A stretch of 64,000 nucleotides of DNA, taken from contig JAIXMQ010000015.1 of assembly GCA_025716855.1 (NCBI GenBank), positions 496,001-560,000 of the forward strand, given 5' to 3'. The position numbers and the translations under genes are program-made. The notes beneath the pieces were generated by a model, which was not told the DNA's origin, did no database searches, and worked only from the letters and a program-made list of their open reading frames with translations. The DNA comes from Pilaira anomala. Taxonomy: Eukaryota; Mucoromycota; Mucoromycetes; Mucorales; Mucoraceae. Positions within the stretch are counted from its first letter, which is position 1; the number at the start of each line of letters is the position of its first letter. Below are positions 46,230 through 59,600 of this stretch, piece by piece.

Positions 46230-48095
46230 ATGGCTTCCTGGAATCAACTCCCAACAGAAATTCTACAAGTAATTTTCAAACACCTAGAAGAAAAGAAATC
46301 AATACCAAGTGTTCCTAGGAGACATCTCTATATTGCATCAAAAGACTTGGCACAATGCCAATTGACTTGCAAGAACTGGACTCGTTTAGCCCAATCCAAT
46401 CTTTACACAAGCCTAGAGCTCGCCAATCTTTTACAACTGCGCTCATTTGTTGATACCTTGATCACTCAGAACCAATTATTAGGCCTTTCCATTGAAAACA
46501 TCTCTTTCATCTTTCGAAGAGATGAGTCCTACGATATAGATATATTCGATTTGATTTCAAAAATAGTTTGTTTCTGTCCAGATCTGAAAGGCCTTTACAC
46601 AAACTTTGCAACATGCATAGGACTTTGGAATTGCATTCAGACTCAAAAATCAAAAGGTTTTTTTCCAAATCTGGAATTCATGACAAGACCACAACATGCG
46701 TACCATCAAATACCAGAATATAATATAGCTGCTTATAGTATAAAAGAAACATTACGCGAGTTGACTATCTATTGCAGTCAATTGGAACTGATTGAACCTG
46801 GTGAAAAAAAACTAGAGCATTTTATAAATTTGAATACATTGTATTTTATACTTCACCAAACAAGTAATGTTTATACAATTCACCAGCAAATTCAAAGGTG
46901 TTCGTCTGTCAAGTGGGTTGATATAGCTTATAAAACTTTTGCTCAAGGTGAAAACCAAATCATTCCTACACTAGATGAAAGCTCTCATATTCATGATATC
47001 TGTCCAAATGTTAGAAAGTTCTGTATTAGAGGTATAGTGTTTGATAAGCAGCTCCCTGAATATATGATGAAGATCTTTCCCAACCTTGATACAGTGGATC
47101 TCAATTTCAAACTGCTGCGTAATCCTGATTCACCACTCTTAGATAAACTATCAACGAACGATGCACTTCGCTTTCTTTCTTTTTTATTGAAAATGAAAAG
47201 TGTCAATGTATCCTATATTCCTATAGAAGATGTGGATGATGTGATGATACACCTTCAAGGAATTCACAACAATAGCAGCAGCATTCATCAGCACCTCGAT
47301 ATAACATATACATATGACAGAAGAATCAAGGGCCCTACTTACTTGAAACTTTCAACAACCGAAATAAACTTAAATCTTCAAGTGATTCACAACTCGAAAA
47401 GACAAATTATTTTCCCGCAGATGGGTCTCATCATGGGAACCTACAGCCGCCTGATTCAACTCAAAAGTATTCGAATGAACATGGGTATGCAGCCTGAGAT
47501 GATGAAAGCTGGCGCATACATCTCAAACAATGAAGCAAACTTATATCATATTTTTCATCGATACCCTCATCTAGAGTCCCTTCACATCCTCAATACACCT
47601 TTAGATACTTTTGGTACTACTACTACTGCTGCTACTCGATTGAAGCTACAGAAAAGATTTGCACTTCGTAATCTGACGCTTGAAAGATCTTTGATTGGCC
47701 CTGATCTACTTGAAAGCCTATCCTTTCATACGTATCGCATCGCTACATTGACGATAAGAGACAGCATGTTGTTTTTTATGGATGATGATGAAGATTTTCC
47801 TTATACCGTATGCATTCATATGCCAGATACCGAGTTCAACCGCATTGATTTCTATGAATCCCGTAGACGACGATGTGATCAATTTCAAGTTGGCTTAAAC
47901 TTGAAAAAGATACGTGATGATAGTACGACGAGTTGTTGGTTTCTTGGCAACGATGGCAAGTTTGAAACATGTACTGAAGAAGTCTATAATGAGTTACAAA
48001 GAACGCATTCTTTGATTTCATTTGTTATTCAATGTGCAGATATCAGTGCGATTCATTTGTACCTTAACAAAAATCAATTAATTTTGGAATTTTAG
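46230..48095 (+). CDS. F-box protein
   Basis: An intronless gene of about 621 residues. The F-box is at the N-terminus: WNQLPTEILQVIFKHLEEKK with the downstream CKNWTRLAQSNLY segment. F-box proteins bind Skp1 and present substrates to an SCF ubiquitin ligase. The rest is a long helical/strand repeat region with many Leu-rich stretches (LRELTIYCSQLELI, LESLHILNT, LRNLTLERSLIG), which fits irregular leucine-rich repeats as in the expanded F-box families of Mucoromycota. The open frame extends 57 codons upstream to 46059, but that part is translated from a poly-T/A leader. I chose the ATG at 46230 because the F-box begins directly after it. Confidence 0.85.
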   Translation: MASWNQLPTEILQVIFKHLEEKKSIPSVPRRHLYIASKDLAQCQLTCKNWTRLAQSNLYTSLELANLLQLRSFVDTLITQNQLLGLSIENISFIFRRDESYDIDIFDLISKIVCFCPDLKGLYTNFATCIGLWNCIQTQKSKGFFPNLEFMTRPQHAYHQIPEYNIAAYSIKETLRELTIYCSQLELIEPGEKKLEHFINLNTLYFILHQTSNVYTIHQQIQRCSSVKWVDIAYKTFAQGENQIIPTLDESSHIHDICPNVRKFCIRGIVFDKQLPEYMMKIFPNLDTVDLNFKLLRNPDSPLLDKLSTNDALRFLSFLLKMKSVNVSYIPIEDVDDVMIHLQGIHNNSSSIHQHLDITYTYDRRIKGPTYLKLSTTEINLNLQVIHNSKRQIIFPQMGLIMGTYSRLIQLKSIRMNMGMQPEMMKAGAYISNNEANLYHIFHRYPHLESLHILNTPLDTFGTTTTAATRLKLQKRFALRNLTLERSLIGPDLLESLSFHTYRIATLTIRDSMLFFMDDDEDFPYTVCIHMPDTEFNRIDFYESRRRRCDQFQVGLNLKKIRDDSTTSCWFLGNDGKFETCTEEVYNELQRTHSLISFVIQCADISAIHLYLNKNQLILEF

Positions 48096-50076
<1,981 letters not shown>

Positions 50077-52025
50077 ATAGATTCTTTTATACAATTAATT
50101 AAAAATAAATAAATAAATATATATATATATATACACACAATACAACTTTTTATTATATTCCCCTTCATTCTTTGTCATTTATATCTGCTGCGTAATACCA
50201 TTTAGGATTCGTGGAGAGAGAGAGAGAGAGCGGTACTTGTATAATTACACATGACTCTCCCTTATGCACCTACACATGTAGTTATGATTACTCTCTCTCT
50301 CTCTCTCTCTCTGTTATATGTTGCCACTTGTACATAACAATTACTTCTTAAATTCCAATTATCATTATAATACGACTACTAATATGCAAAGTGCGTAATC
50401 ATTTATTATTTGCTCCGATCACAATAATATGCACTTTTTTTTTTTTTTTACAATTGTCACACAATGAATAACCACCACTTATTAACAATTTCTATCTGTA
50501 ATCCGAGCATTGGGTGTGCGTCTTTCTTTATCGTTGTAAACCAATCAACCATAATGATTTCATCACTTTGAGATAAATTCTGTCATTTTTTTCTTTCACT
50601 TTCTTTCTCTCTCTCTTACATACCTGATCCCGTCTTCTTCTTTTGGTGCAGAGTACAGTACGTATATCAGCCCATCTATGCTATCACCTGATACTATTTT
50701 TTCAAAATTAGGTGTTGAGTGCAAATCCTACGTAAAACCTATATGCATGTTTAAAAAAAAAAAAAAGAGCTATATATGCATTATTGTACCTGATATGATT
50801 ATTGTAAATAGATAATTTAATAAGAAAAGTTATTTTGTTTTGTCAGATTGTATATTTAACTGAAGATCTCTCTCTCTCTCTCTCTCTCTCTCTTACTTTC
50901 TTTTTTAGTAATGTATCGATCGAAACTATAATAGAGCTTTTAAAGATCCTAACTAACCCTCTGGTTACTCCTTTCTCTCTCCTATTTTTTCTTATATGGA
51001 TTATATTCGACACGTCATTTACCAACTTTATGGTTCATTAAAAAATAATTATAAACAAGGAACTTTTTATCAAAAAAAAAAAAAAAAGATCATCAAATGA
51101 AAGGGAATTATAAGGAAATTCTCGGTTTAATAAAGACAACATAAATATTATTAGACTGTTTTCTAAAAAGGACCTTTTTAAGAGGCTCTTTTTTATTTGG
51201 AATTTGTAAAGTATTTTTTTTTTTTTTTTTTTATAGAAGCATAATGAATGCATTTAACACAAAAAAAAGTAGAATTGAACTCTTTCAGGAGTTTTTTTTT
51301 TTTACATAAAAACTCTCTTTTTTACAATTTAATAAAAATCCAATCTTTTAAATTACTCTGTTTCACAAATCACGCATCTCCTTTTTAACACAATAATAAA
51401 CAAAACGTTATTTACTTCAACTAAATTTAGCGTATTTATACCTTTTCATTTTTTGTACTAATAATATTTTAGCTCTGTTTTTCTAATACCACACCCAAAG
51501 ATTTTTTTTTTTAACGTTTGTCTTAGATACTTTCCTTATATGACAATAAGGGTTACAATGGGGGGATTGGGCTTTTTTAAATTTGGAAATTGGGGGGGGG
51601 GGTGAATGCAAAATAAAATAATCTGATTTTTATTGGTTTCAATATTTCTACTGAAACAGCTACTGAAGAGCCTCTAAAATAAGGCTTTAATTTAGAACAG
51701 AAACATCCGTAGCAGCAGAATAGCTTTACAGCAAAAGAGACGCAGAAACATGTCGCAGAAAGCGACAGTAATTACGAATCACTTACCTATAAAAGTAAAT
51801 TTTTAAATTACCTAAGAAGACTTTAGTTGCTACAATAAAAAAAAAAAGAAAGAGCAAATAACTATAAAGATCAAATGTATGACCTTGAGCGATTAAAAAC
51901 ATAACAGTAAGAGTTGCCTTCGTTTTACTTTACATGAAAGAAATTAAAGGGATAGAAAAAAAACGAATCTGTATAGGAATTTGACAGTTACATATTGGGG
52001 GGGGGGTGTTCAGACCAATTTTGTA
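50077..52025. other. Gene-poor stretch with microsatellites
   Basis: Contains GA/CT repeats at about 50216-50230, 50290-50312 and 50869-50893, G-runs at 51592-51602 and 51997-52006, and numerous A/T homopolymers. ORFs of 60-71 codons in 50.8-51.3 kb derive from these repeats and are not credible. Confidence 0.55.
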
Positions 52026-52537
52026 CTAAAATCGTACAAAATTTAAAATAGTCTGATTGGTTAAAAAAAATTTATGATGCATTGTACCTCGAGTATTGCC
52101 ATCCTCGAGTACTTTTACTTGGCTCTTGTCTCTTGAATGTAATGTGTCACTTGCATTACAGGAGCATGAAACGAACACACAACAATCAACAAGCGATCTG
52201 TTTCTCAAACAATTACACATCAGTTGCAGTAATTTGACATGAGTGTCTTCTGTCTCTTTTCCTTCTTTAGATTCCCTTACACTGTAATTCTCCTTCTTTA
52301 AACTTTTGATGTACTCTTGGTACTCTTCAAGATAAGAAACTACATTTTTTAAAGTATTGTCTATAGTAAAACCCGATAATTAAAATGCTTGCTTTCTACA
52401 AATTGAAGTTAAACTTAATACCTAAGTATTCATCCTTTAATACATACAGGTTTCTTACTTGTACTTTTTGTCCTGTACTGAGGTAAATTCTTTTCATCGG
52501 AGAGTCTGTTAAGAGTACCTTTGCCGACTTCAACCAT
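52026..52537 (-). CDS. Small spliced hypothetical gene, possibly 5' truncated
   Basis: Exon 1 (52537-52459) and exon 2 (52360-52026) join in frame across a GTAAGA...ACTATAG intron, giving 137 residues: MVEVGKGTLNRLSDEKNLPQ at the start, a charged helical part (YLEEYQEYIKSLKKENYSV), then a cysteine-rich part (LMCNCL...DCCVFVSCSCNAS). The frame is open upstream of the ATG (KCQQPWK) until the ATA/TAA repeat at ~52570, where a repeat fragment begins. The gene may therefore have been longer and been cut by that insertion. I do not recognise the family. Codons look coding, but support is modest. Confidence 0.4.
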
Positions 52538-52564
52538 TTTCCAAGGCTGCTGACATTTTGCGTG

Positions 52565-52597
<33 letters not shown>

Positions 52598-52599
52598 AT

Positions 52600-52965
52600 A
52601 TAAATATGTATTTAAATTCTGCATCGTTTACATATCATATTATACGGTAAAATAGTTCATCTATCAAGGGACTTTACTTTTTGACAAGAGATCCATTATA
52701 GGCTTAAAAAAAAAAGAGGCGTCTACAAGCCTTTGTGGGGTGTGGAAAGAGATACTTTTTGCAAAAATCCAGAGATAGGCACTGGGCGATTTTTGCCCAA
52801 AAGTATACTTTTCCCTCCTTTTTAGACGATTTGATTGGCTAATATTTCTTTCCGCAGTAGCAAAAAAAAAAATTGGCCTTTTTCTTTATCAAAAAAACTT
52901 AATTGAGGTCAATAAACACGAAGTATAAGCACAGGAGCTTTGCTACTGTAATATAGTGGTAGTTG
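52600..52965. repeat. Diverged fragment of the composite repeat
   Basis: It carries the repeat family's word order: AAATTCTGCATCG, TTTGACAAGAGA, an ACTGGGCGATTTTTGCCCAA stretch, GACGATTTGATTGGCT and the GGTCAATAAACACG end. It corresponds to the last ~370 bp of copies A-C with many substitutions. A (TAA)n microsatellite at 52573-52597 borders it. Confidence 0.65.
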
Positions 52966-52969
52966 CATA

Positions 52970-53661
52970 TGTTTTTTTTTATTAAAAAAAAAACTTTTCT
53001 TAAGGACTTTAGCCAATAAATACTTGCTGCCATTTTTTCCAACTCTTTCGCGTATCAAACATTATTTTAGTGTTCATCAGTTTGAATCTGATAAACTATG
53101 AAGGTTACCTTCAATTGAAGACACTCCCAGTATATTTCAAATCTCGCCAAATGTTCTAACAATACTACTGATATTTAATGTGGATTATTTCATTTACAAT
53201 AAAAATTTAAAATCAAAGAGCAACGGGCGAATGAAATGAGAGACATGATGCTTTTTCTTGAAGGAAAGACAGAAGGATTATTATCCTTCTAAATCAGCGC
53301 GATTACTCTAAAATCATCATACCACTGTGGTGAGGGTACCTCTATCTCCTATTAATTATCTTTATTACCTTAACAGAATATACAAAGTAATTTAGTTCCC
53401 TTCTCTTTTATTTACGTTTTATGGATACTAAGTATTTGATTACATGAGTAATAAAGAAGGGTCAATCTATAAAATTCGAAAAAGAAAAACAGTCCATGTA
53501 TAAAAAAGGTTAATTTGCTCTTGTCAAAAAAAACAAAATTATGCTAAAAAAAAAAAAGACATGACATAAGTACAAAAGTAATAAAAATGAATTGATAATA
53601 CAAAAACAGAGTTTATTGGGGGGGAATTATTTTATTATAATAGAAGTTTAAATAAAATAAA
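52970..53661. other. Intergenic stretch
   Basis: AT-rich with a short GAAGGA/TCCTTC inverted pair near 53262-53290. No ORF of note. It covers the 3' flank of the ribosomal protein gene. Confidence 0.5.
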
Positions 53662-54494
53662 TTAAGCAATGAGCTCGACAACTAAAAGATTCATCAAAAA
53701 AAAAATAGTAGTTAGTATATAAGAAAAAAAAAACCCCCCGTATAAAATAATTAAAATACATACCACCACCGGCAGCCTTGATCTTCTTCTCAGCAAGAGC
53801 AGAGACGAAACGGGCACGAACAATGACGGGTTGAGAAATAGTACCCTTAGCCAAGACCTTACCGTAACCCTTTTGGAGGGTATCGATAACAGGAACCTTC
53901 TCGGTGTTCTTGTACTTCTCACGAACACCTTCACCAGCAAGAGTCCAGATCTTGTCCAAGTTGACAATAGGACGCCAGTTGACATTGTTCTTCAAATGGA
54001 ATTGACGCATACCGACCTTACCAAAGTAACCAGGATGGTATTTATCCATGTTAATACGGTGATGATGTTGACCACCAGCAAGACCACGACCACCAGGATG
54101 CTTTCTGTGCTTTCCAACACGACCGTGACCGGCTGAGACGTGTCCACGCTTCTTTCTGTTGTGATGAAGTCTGGTAGGCTATTTTTTAATAAAAAATTTA
54201 TAGTTTAATATCTATTTGTTCATATGTAGCTACTACGCATATAAAGAAGGAAAAAAGCATAATCGACCAATGAAGCATGTTTATATTAATTGAATTGAAA
54301 TGTTGAATTGAATCAAAAAATAATATTTTTTTTTTTTAAAATATCCATCAAATCCATCAATCCATCCAAAACGTTCGAATCCATCTATATATAGTGTGTG
54401 TGTATGTGTGTGTCATGTTTATTTCTTTTCCTCATTGTTCTCTTATGCTTTTCGTCTTTATATGTGTACATCATCTTATAGCCAAACTCACCAT
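53662..54494 (-). CDS. RPL28: 60S ribosomal protein uL15 (L27a/L28)
   Basis: Three exons on the minus strand: 54494-54492 (only the ATG), 54178-53764 and 53681-53662. They give 145 residues, the normal family length. The protein reads [20 protein letters not shown], then [39 protein letters not shown] ... and ends AAGGVVELIA, which matches uL15 end to end. The 310-nt first intron (GTGAGT...AATAG) is the longest seen in the housekeeping genes and holds five GATGGAT-type words near 54345-54390. Exon 1 contributes the start codon alone. Gln38, the position altered in yeast cycloheximide-resistant CYH2 alleles, is the wild-type residue. Confidence 0.97.
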
Positions 54495-54636
54495 TTCAAT
54501 AAAAGAGGAGGTTTTTCACACTCGCTATTTCCACTCTGTAATTTCAATCAAAAAAAAAAAAAAAATAGTAAAAAAATCCCGGGCAAGCTATGTTCAAAGT
54601 CCGGGAACAAAAAAGCTTATTTTATGATGTAAACAT

Positions 54637-55263
54637 TTATTGCATTAACAGTTTTAAATCAATACCTAATATCACTTTACATGCTTTAAAATGTTCTTTA
54701 AAATGATCCAAAGTCTTTTCCTTTTCACTTTCTTGAATAGCAAAAGAAGTCAAAGCAACCAATTCTTCATTTGGCAAATTATGAAAATAAATGACGGATT
54801 TCATCGTAGCTATCTCTTCTTGAGACTTTGGTAAATTACCTGGATATCCTAGTATCACTGCCATCATTTCTTCCTCAATAAACTTTTCTTCTCCTTTCAA
54901 CACAATTGCCAATTCATTGATTGAACATGTAGTAGAATAAATCAACACAGATCCATTCAAATCCGATTCAGGTGTCTGGATATCTTTTATCACTTGATAT
55001 TTTAATTTCCTTTCTTTTAATGCAAATAAAGCTGGCTCAATCACGGTTTCCAGGTACAGTCGGTTGATCTTTTCATCTCGAAACTCAACCAGTACACTCG
55101 GTTTCAGTCCAATTAACGCAAACCCAAATTCTCCATAAAGCAACATATCCTCTGCTTTTAATTGTCCATGAAATGTGATATGTTGGATCGTACCCTCATC
55201 TAGTTTTTTCCAAAATTGTTCTTCTAATAACTTGAAATATTCAAACCCTTGTTTCACTTCCAT
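54637..55263 (-). CDS. Conserved hypothetical protein, 208 residues
   Basis: A single-exon ORF beginning MEVKQGFEYFKLLEEQFWKK. It has balanced, globular composition with no signal peptide or membrane segment. Notable parts are a beta-rich N-terminal half (FGFALIGLKPSVLVEF, GSVLIYSTTCS) and a helical second half with EEKFIEEEMMAVILGYPGNL and TMKSVIYFHNL. I recall similar uncharacterised fungal proteins with a LGYPG-type loop but no function. It lies head to head with the DUF1764 gene, with 197 bp between the start codons, so the two may share a bidirectional promoter. Confidence 0.75.
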   Translation of the reverse strand: MEVKQGFEYFKLLEEQFWKKLDEGTIQHITFHGQLKAEDMLLYGEFGFALIGLKPSVLVEFRDEKINRLYLETVIEPALFALKERKLKYQVIKDIQTPESDLNGSVLIYSTTCSINELAIVLKGEEKFIEEEMMAVILGYPGNLPKSQEEIATMKSVIYFHNLPNEELVALTSFAIQESEKEKTLDHFKEHFKACKVILGIDLKLLMQ

Positions 55264-55460
55264 AATAATAATAAATTAAAAAAAAAAAAAAGAAAGATGG
55301 TTTTGTTCTGGTTTTCTTCAATTCATTCCCTTCTTCTGCTGCTGTGACTTATTAAAATCGTGACCTTTTTTCCTTCTTTTCTTCCCCTCTAATTTTTTTT
55401 CTCTCTCTCTGTTTCTCTCTCTTTTTTTTTTCTTGTGCATAAAAGAAACTATATATCACT

Positions 55461-56267
55461 ATGGGAAAGAAATCAACAGGTAAGAAACTCTATCAACCAA
55501 CCCAAAGGAATTCTCTCTAAATTTTTTTTTCAATAGAAAAAAAACCCACTACCACAAAAAAGGAAAAGACCGTTGCCGTCAAAGACGCCGGTATCAAAAA
55601 ACCCAACACACCTCGTAAAGGAAAGAACGTCATAGCCAGTACAAACGAAATCGATGATATCTTTAGTAACAAAAAAATCTCGGACGCTTCTGAAATTGAT
55701 GATATCTTCAACACAAAGACAATCAAGGAGGATGATGAAACAACAACACCTGAAAAATCAAAGAAATTTAAAGAACCTGTCTTATCAAAGAGTGCAAAGA
55801 GAAAGGCTGCTAAAAAATCAAAGCAAACCATTGAAGAACCTTTAGAACAAGAAGAAGAAGAGGAGCAAGAGGAATTAACTGAAGAACAAGTGAAAAAGGT
55901 AGAGGAAGTTGTCTTTGCTGAATTGGCTGCTGTCAAAAACTCAAAGTCTCCTGCAAAACGTTCTGCTCCTCCACCTACTGTAGATGAAGATTTTGGGGAT
56001 TCTCGAGGCATTAAAAAGACAAGTAAGTTTAAAAGTCATCTATTTGATTTCTTGATTTTTTTTTTTTTGACACTTTTTTTTTATATCTAGATCGTACTAC
56101 CGATGATGGATATCCTCTTTATGATGTAAAGGATTTAAATATCGGTCATGGTTTAGATACACCTGAATGTCCTTTTGACTGTAAATGCTGTAAGTAACAT
56201 AAAACCTGAATCCTATATACTACCTAAACAACATACTTAAACTATTTTTTTTTTATTAGGCTTCTAA
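55461..56267 (+). CDS. DUF1764-type protein
   Basis: Four exons (55461-55479, 55537-56022, 56091-56189, 56260-56267) give about 203 residues. The last exon holds only the final two codons. The N-terminal three quarters are Lys/Glu-rich and disordered, with two EIDDIF motifs (NEIDDIFSN and SEIDDIFNT) near residues 40 and 55. The C-terminal part is the DUF1764 signature: FGDSRGIKK, then TTDDGYPLYDVKDLNIGHGL and the terminus CPFDCKCCF. The cysteine cluster suggests metal binding, but the family has no settled role. All splice junctions keep frame, and the conserved CCF end is completed only by the tiny last exon, which supports the model. Convergent with UBR1. Confidence 0.85.
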
Positions 56268-56373
56268 CTAGATGATATTAAAAAAAAAAAAAAAATAGAG
56301 ATTTTATTCAATTCATTCATTTTTTTTTTATGTGTGCTGTACAATATCTATTTTTTGTTTTACTTTTTTTTTT

Positions 56374-56641
56374 TTAAAAAGTTTCCCAAATAGTTCCAGT
56401 ATAAGTAGACTCCATCTTTCTTCTTACAAAAGAAGGTATAGATTGATTTAACCACATCTGTCTGATTTGTTCATATCTTTTTGCATTAAGGAATTGAGGT
56501 GCACCACGCTTCAAGTAAATATCTGCTTCTCCATGACTATCGAGATAAGGTGCACTCATAATATTTCCGCCATTATCGTGTAAAAATAAAAGGAAACAAT
56601 CTTCAACCATGATATAAATACCAATTTCACCACCACAACTA

Positions 56642-56681
<40 letters not shown>

Positions 56682-59600
56682 TATGTATATGCAATTTAGT
56701 ATATATAAAAAGTAGTACATACTATCCATAACAACTTACGTTCTCATATGCGTATTACATTCACCTCTACTTCCTTCTGTACAACAGAATCGATGTGCGC
56801 AAACAAACGTACCACAAATCAAACAAATAGCTGAATGTTCAGGCACTGTCTTACACTTCTTACAAGGTCGCTTTGAGCTTTCATCCAATAACTGATCTAA
56901 ACGATACGGTAAGACCACCAATTTAAGTTTCGTAGGTAAATTAAGTTTGATATTCTCAAACAAACTTCCACCTTCTGTAACAGCACTTGTAGTAATCAAA
57001 GGAAGAACTTCTTGATTTTCAACACGATTGACATAATCGATACACCATCCATGAATTAATTCTTGTTCAAAAGTTTCTAATTCAAATGTCGATTCCAATG
57101 ATGGTAATCTCAAGATCTCTAAAAGGTTATTAAATTCACTCTTATCTTCCATCAATTCATCAGTAGGTGTTTGAGGAATAAATCCATGACGTACAATCAT
57201 AAACAAGAGTGATTTACGAAGGAAAGGTAATACAAATAAACGTACAAGTGCTACAAGTGCACCAGGTTGAACTACCTTAAAGAATTCATCAATCGATGCT
57301 TGAGATACCTTCAAGAGTCCAAGAACATAGGTTGTAAATTGTTGAATTCCTTCGGTACCTACCAACTGTTGTTGATTTCCATTGAGAGTCTCCAAGAGCT
57401 TACTAATCTTGGGATCTTTCAAGAGCGTGTCGTTTTTATTCACACTATCCACAATTTTAATCACAATCTTGGTAATTTCTGCAAGATAGAGAGATCGTAA
57501 GAAATGATGAGGTTCAATCGCTGGATCTTCCGTCACACAGAAACTTAATCGAACAAACACTCTAAATGGATCATCCGCTAATAAAGGAATTGTTCGGGTC
57601 TTGATACAGATAGATGATTCACATGCATTACCAGGCATAAACTGATTCATGACCTTCAATGCTAATTTATCATTCACCCCAGGTTCATCCGTTTGCCAAG
57701 GAGAATCCATCAATTTAGGAATCAATAAATTCGTCATACCCAGAATTTTCAACAACAATTGTGAAGTACTTGACACATCATCGATAAAAGTACCCGTATG
57801 TTCCGCCATCAAATCTCTTGCTCGTGTACCTTCTACTCCTCTTTGTGCAATTTCAAAATCTGCAATCGTATCCGAATACATATCTTGTAATTCCTGAATC
57901 GAGTGATACAAATTCAAGGACGCATCTGCAGAAGTAATATCATGTCCAAGTGTTGTATGCACGACCTTCATGAATTTATTGTAAAGTAACTTGAGATTCT
58001 TTTCATCCGTGATCACTAAATCTGGATTATTGCTCGTAAATGGTAATTCTTCATTAAATGTACCAAGATCAATCTTCTTTTCTACATTCGAGATAAAATC
58101 TTTGACTGTCTTGCTGAAATCTTTATAAGCTGTTGAAGGTGCCATCACACCAGGATACACTTCTTTTTTACCTTTCCAAACAACCGGTACCAAGACGTTA
58201 CCTAATGCTTTACATAATGGACAAAGGAATCGACTCTTGGGTGCAATCGATAACGGGAAAAGTCGACTCAATTCACCTAGGATTTGATTATCAACTGAAC
58301 GTTGATAGGTATCAAAACATTCCGAATGCATTAAATGACCACAGGAAGAGATATCCAAACCAGACTTATGCGCCTCGGTAGGAAATCCAGTGAATGGAGG
58401 TGCCGTTTCTTCTCTTGGTTCCCAAGGATGTACATGATTACTTGATTCCAAGATATCTGCCAACACTTCCTTATCATCCATCACCGCATATCTTTGCGTA
58501 TTCGCAAGTTGAATTAAACCCAAAGTACCAAACAACTTTGTATTATCCAACTCTTCTTGACATACAATACACGTATCAGCTGGGAAATGACATTTACGAA
58601 CAATCTCAATTTCATCTTCATTAGAACCAGAATCATTCTTATTTGCCGTCGTTGTCTCTTCATATGTTTCAGTGATATCTTCATCCTCTTCTTCTGTCTT
58701 GTAAAGGTCAGAGTGTTTCTCCATGAATTTAGATTGGGCGTTTGCAAATTGAGACATGATAGCTGCTTGACGTGCTTTAGCAGCTGCCTTTTTACGTTCG
58801 TATTCAGATAACCCTTCATTTCCTGCTCCACCGCTCGCATCACGTTTGACTTCTCTTGCTTTCAACTCTTTCCAATCCTCGATGATTTCTCTTGCACTTT
58901 CAGGCCCATGTTGTTCGATCTTATCCACAATAAACCCAAGGCGTTTATGAATATGTTCTAATTCAGTATCATTCAAGCAATTCAAAAGCACCTTTAATAA
59001 AGTAGATCGTGTCATTTCAATCTCATTCACTTGAATAGGATATTGATCTGTCACCGCATGCTCAATAAAGTTCTTTGTATTCGATTCATCCATCACGATA
59101 TCAGCTCGGTATTTACCCTTGACATCCATCGCGGCTAATTCACTAGCAGCACTATTTTGATCCGTCACTGCCAACATACCCAAATAAAGTACTTCATCCA
59201 ATATAGTATCACTCTTGGACTCCTTATGCCATTTCGAATCACATAAACAGTACACAATAATTTGACATAACGTATGTGAATGCAAGAACTTACCCAAGTG
59301 TCTAAATGGTCCAACCCCAATACGATCCGATTTAGGCACCACCAAGAACTCTTCTTTATCACTCACAACCTTATCTGGGTGTACTTGATTCCATCGTTTC
59401 TTCATCACCAAATGTGCTTCTTCACGTTGATTACGTGTATAATGCCAGAAATAAGGGTTGATATCATCAATATACTCGGGTTTAATCTCATATAATCCTT
59501 TATCGCTGAATCCATCCGGTGCTTTAAAGTTCGCCACTAAATTCAATTGAGTCTCAAACGATTCATCTTCATTGTAGTGTTCAGGAATGTGTTTCAAGAG

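Noticed and set aside
53831..54136. 101-codon plus-strand ORF across uL15
   Set aside because: It is the antisense shadow of the strongly conserved ribosomal protein exon.
54182..54491. Intronic snoRNA in the uL15 intron
   Set aside because: Near-matches to a C box exist, but there is no D box and no terminal stem.
55517..56011. 164-codon minus-strand Ser/Phe-rich ORF
   Set aside because: Antisense shadow of the Lys/Glu-rich DUF1764 exon.
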